Assembly (NCBI RefSeq): GCF_020723905.1
Contig: NZ_DYHZ01000001.1
Coordinates: 514,384 to 578,383 of the forward strand
Origin: Anaerolinea thermophila
GTDB lineage: Bacteria > Chloroflexota > Anaerolineae > Anaerolineales > Anaerolineaceae
DNA length: 64,000 nt
Reading direction: 5' to 3'
A program made the translations under genes and the position numbers. This document shows, piece by piece, positions 63,873 to 64,000 of the stretch; the first letter of the stretch is position 1, and each line of letters opens with the position of its first letter. The notes beneath the pieces were generated by a model. It had not been told where the DNA came from, made no database searches, and saw nothing but the letters and a program-made list of their open reading frames with translations.

Positions 63873-64000
63873 CATCCCTCGATGGGACCTGCGACCAACA
63901 TGACCTGATTAAACAAATCGAGTGGGCCCGGCAGGATTCGAATATCATCCCTCGATGGGACCTGCGACCAACATGACCTGATTAAACAAATCGAGTGGGC
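63873..64000 (-). repeat. Tandem repeat, period 73 bp, containing split tRNA 3'-end-like segments
   Basis: 55 bp at 63873-63927 recur identically at 63946-64000, where the window ends; 18 bp separate the copies. Read on the minus strand, each unit contains GTTGGTCGCAGG and, in the complete unit, TTCGAATCCTGCCGGGCCCA. Joined, these would be the variable loop, T-arm and acceptor end of a tRNA. They are separated by 18 bp that form a TCCC-ATCGA-GGGA hairpin. No complete tRNA lies in the window. Confidence 0.7.

Noticed and set aside
63698..63976. 92-residue plus-strand open frame near the end
   Set aside because: Its C-terminal part (WARQDSN, then LRPT) is the well-known artefact of translating the antisense strand of a tRNA T-arm, and the frame crosses the repeat units and the terminator.
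63873..64000. CRISPR array at the right edge
   Set aside because: The 73-bp period and a small TCCC-N5-GGGA palindrome look CRISPR-like, but 55 of 73 bp are identical between the visible units, leaving no room for a normal spacer, and the sequence contains tRNA 3'-end pieces. Only 1.75 units are visible.

Overview
The window reads like chromosomal DNA of a Chloroflexota bacterium, probably class Anaerolineae. This is inference from gene families (DUF711, divergent PAP2/DUF212, GH144-type glycoamylases, RecQ-type helicase with a C-terminal phosphoribosyltransferase, TP-rich lipoprotein linkers), from several starts with no Shine-Dalgarno and a -10-like box just upstream, and from general composition. 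No rRNA and no complete tRNA gene lies in the window.

Layout. (1) 1-435: the 5' part of a HIT-family gene. (2) 617-17160, all minus: a cell-surface polysaccharide cluster with an ABC exporter (Wzm/Wzt with a C-terminal glycan-binding-like domain), six GT4 and two GT2 glycosyltransferases, a GT-C-like membrane protein, an O-antigen ligase/polymerase-like protein, a PaaK/CapK-type adenylating enzyme and a methyltransferase. A leftover C-terminal piece of a second PaaK-like gene sits between the last two. (3) 17653-24017: housekeeping genes (xseA-xseB, DUF212), a large secreted subtilase with a P-domain, and a 1-Cys peroxiredoxin with a small winged-helix protein.

(4) 24069-44944, all minus: a 13-gene glycan-utilisation locus. 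It encodes a GH94 phosphorylase, a lipoprotein solute-binding protein, a giant 960-residue solute-binding protein, two separate permease pairs, an NHL-propeller/Yip1-like membrane protein, a DUF5696 protein, two GH144-like enzymes (one lipoprotein, one cytoplasmic), a LacI regulator and a GH35 enzyme. Two GH144-like enzymes plus GH94 and GH35 suggest beta-1,2-glucan as substrate. A perfect 20-bp palindrome with a central CpG lies in the GH94 leader. No transport ATPase is encoded. (5) 45140-52013: a nucleotidyltransferase, a SpoU-type RNA methyltransferase with DUF711, a membrane protein, a parvulin lipoprotein, MsrA and an MFS transporter.

(6) 52371-62370, plus strand: a tightly coupled putative anti-phage array: SNF2-type helicase with a DUF3883-like C terminus, DUF1156 DNA methylase, a HEPN-like protein (RNGILH motif), a gamma-glutamylcyclotransferase-fold protein and a DUF499 ATPase. 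It is the best candidate here for an under-described system. The methylase gene carries an in-frame palindromic repeat. Downstream lie a RecQ C-terminal stub and a DprA-like gene with an in-frame stop at codon 10. The right edge is a 73-bp-period tandem repeat containing pieces of a tRNA 3' end split by 18 bp, possibly an integration scar or tRNA-derived array cut by the window boundary.
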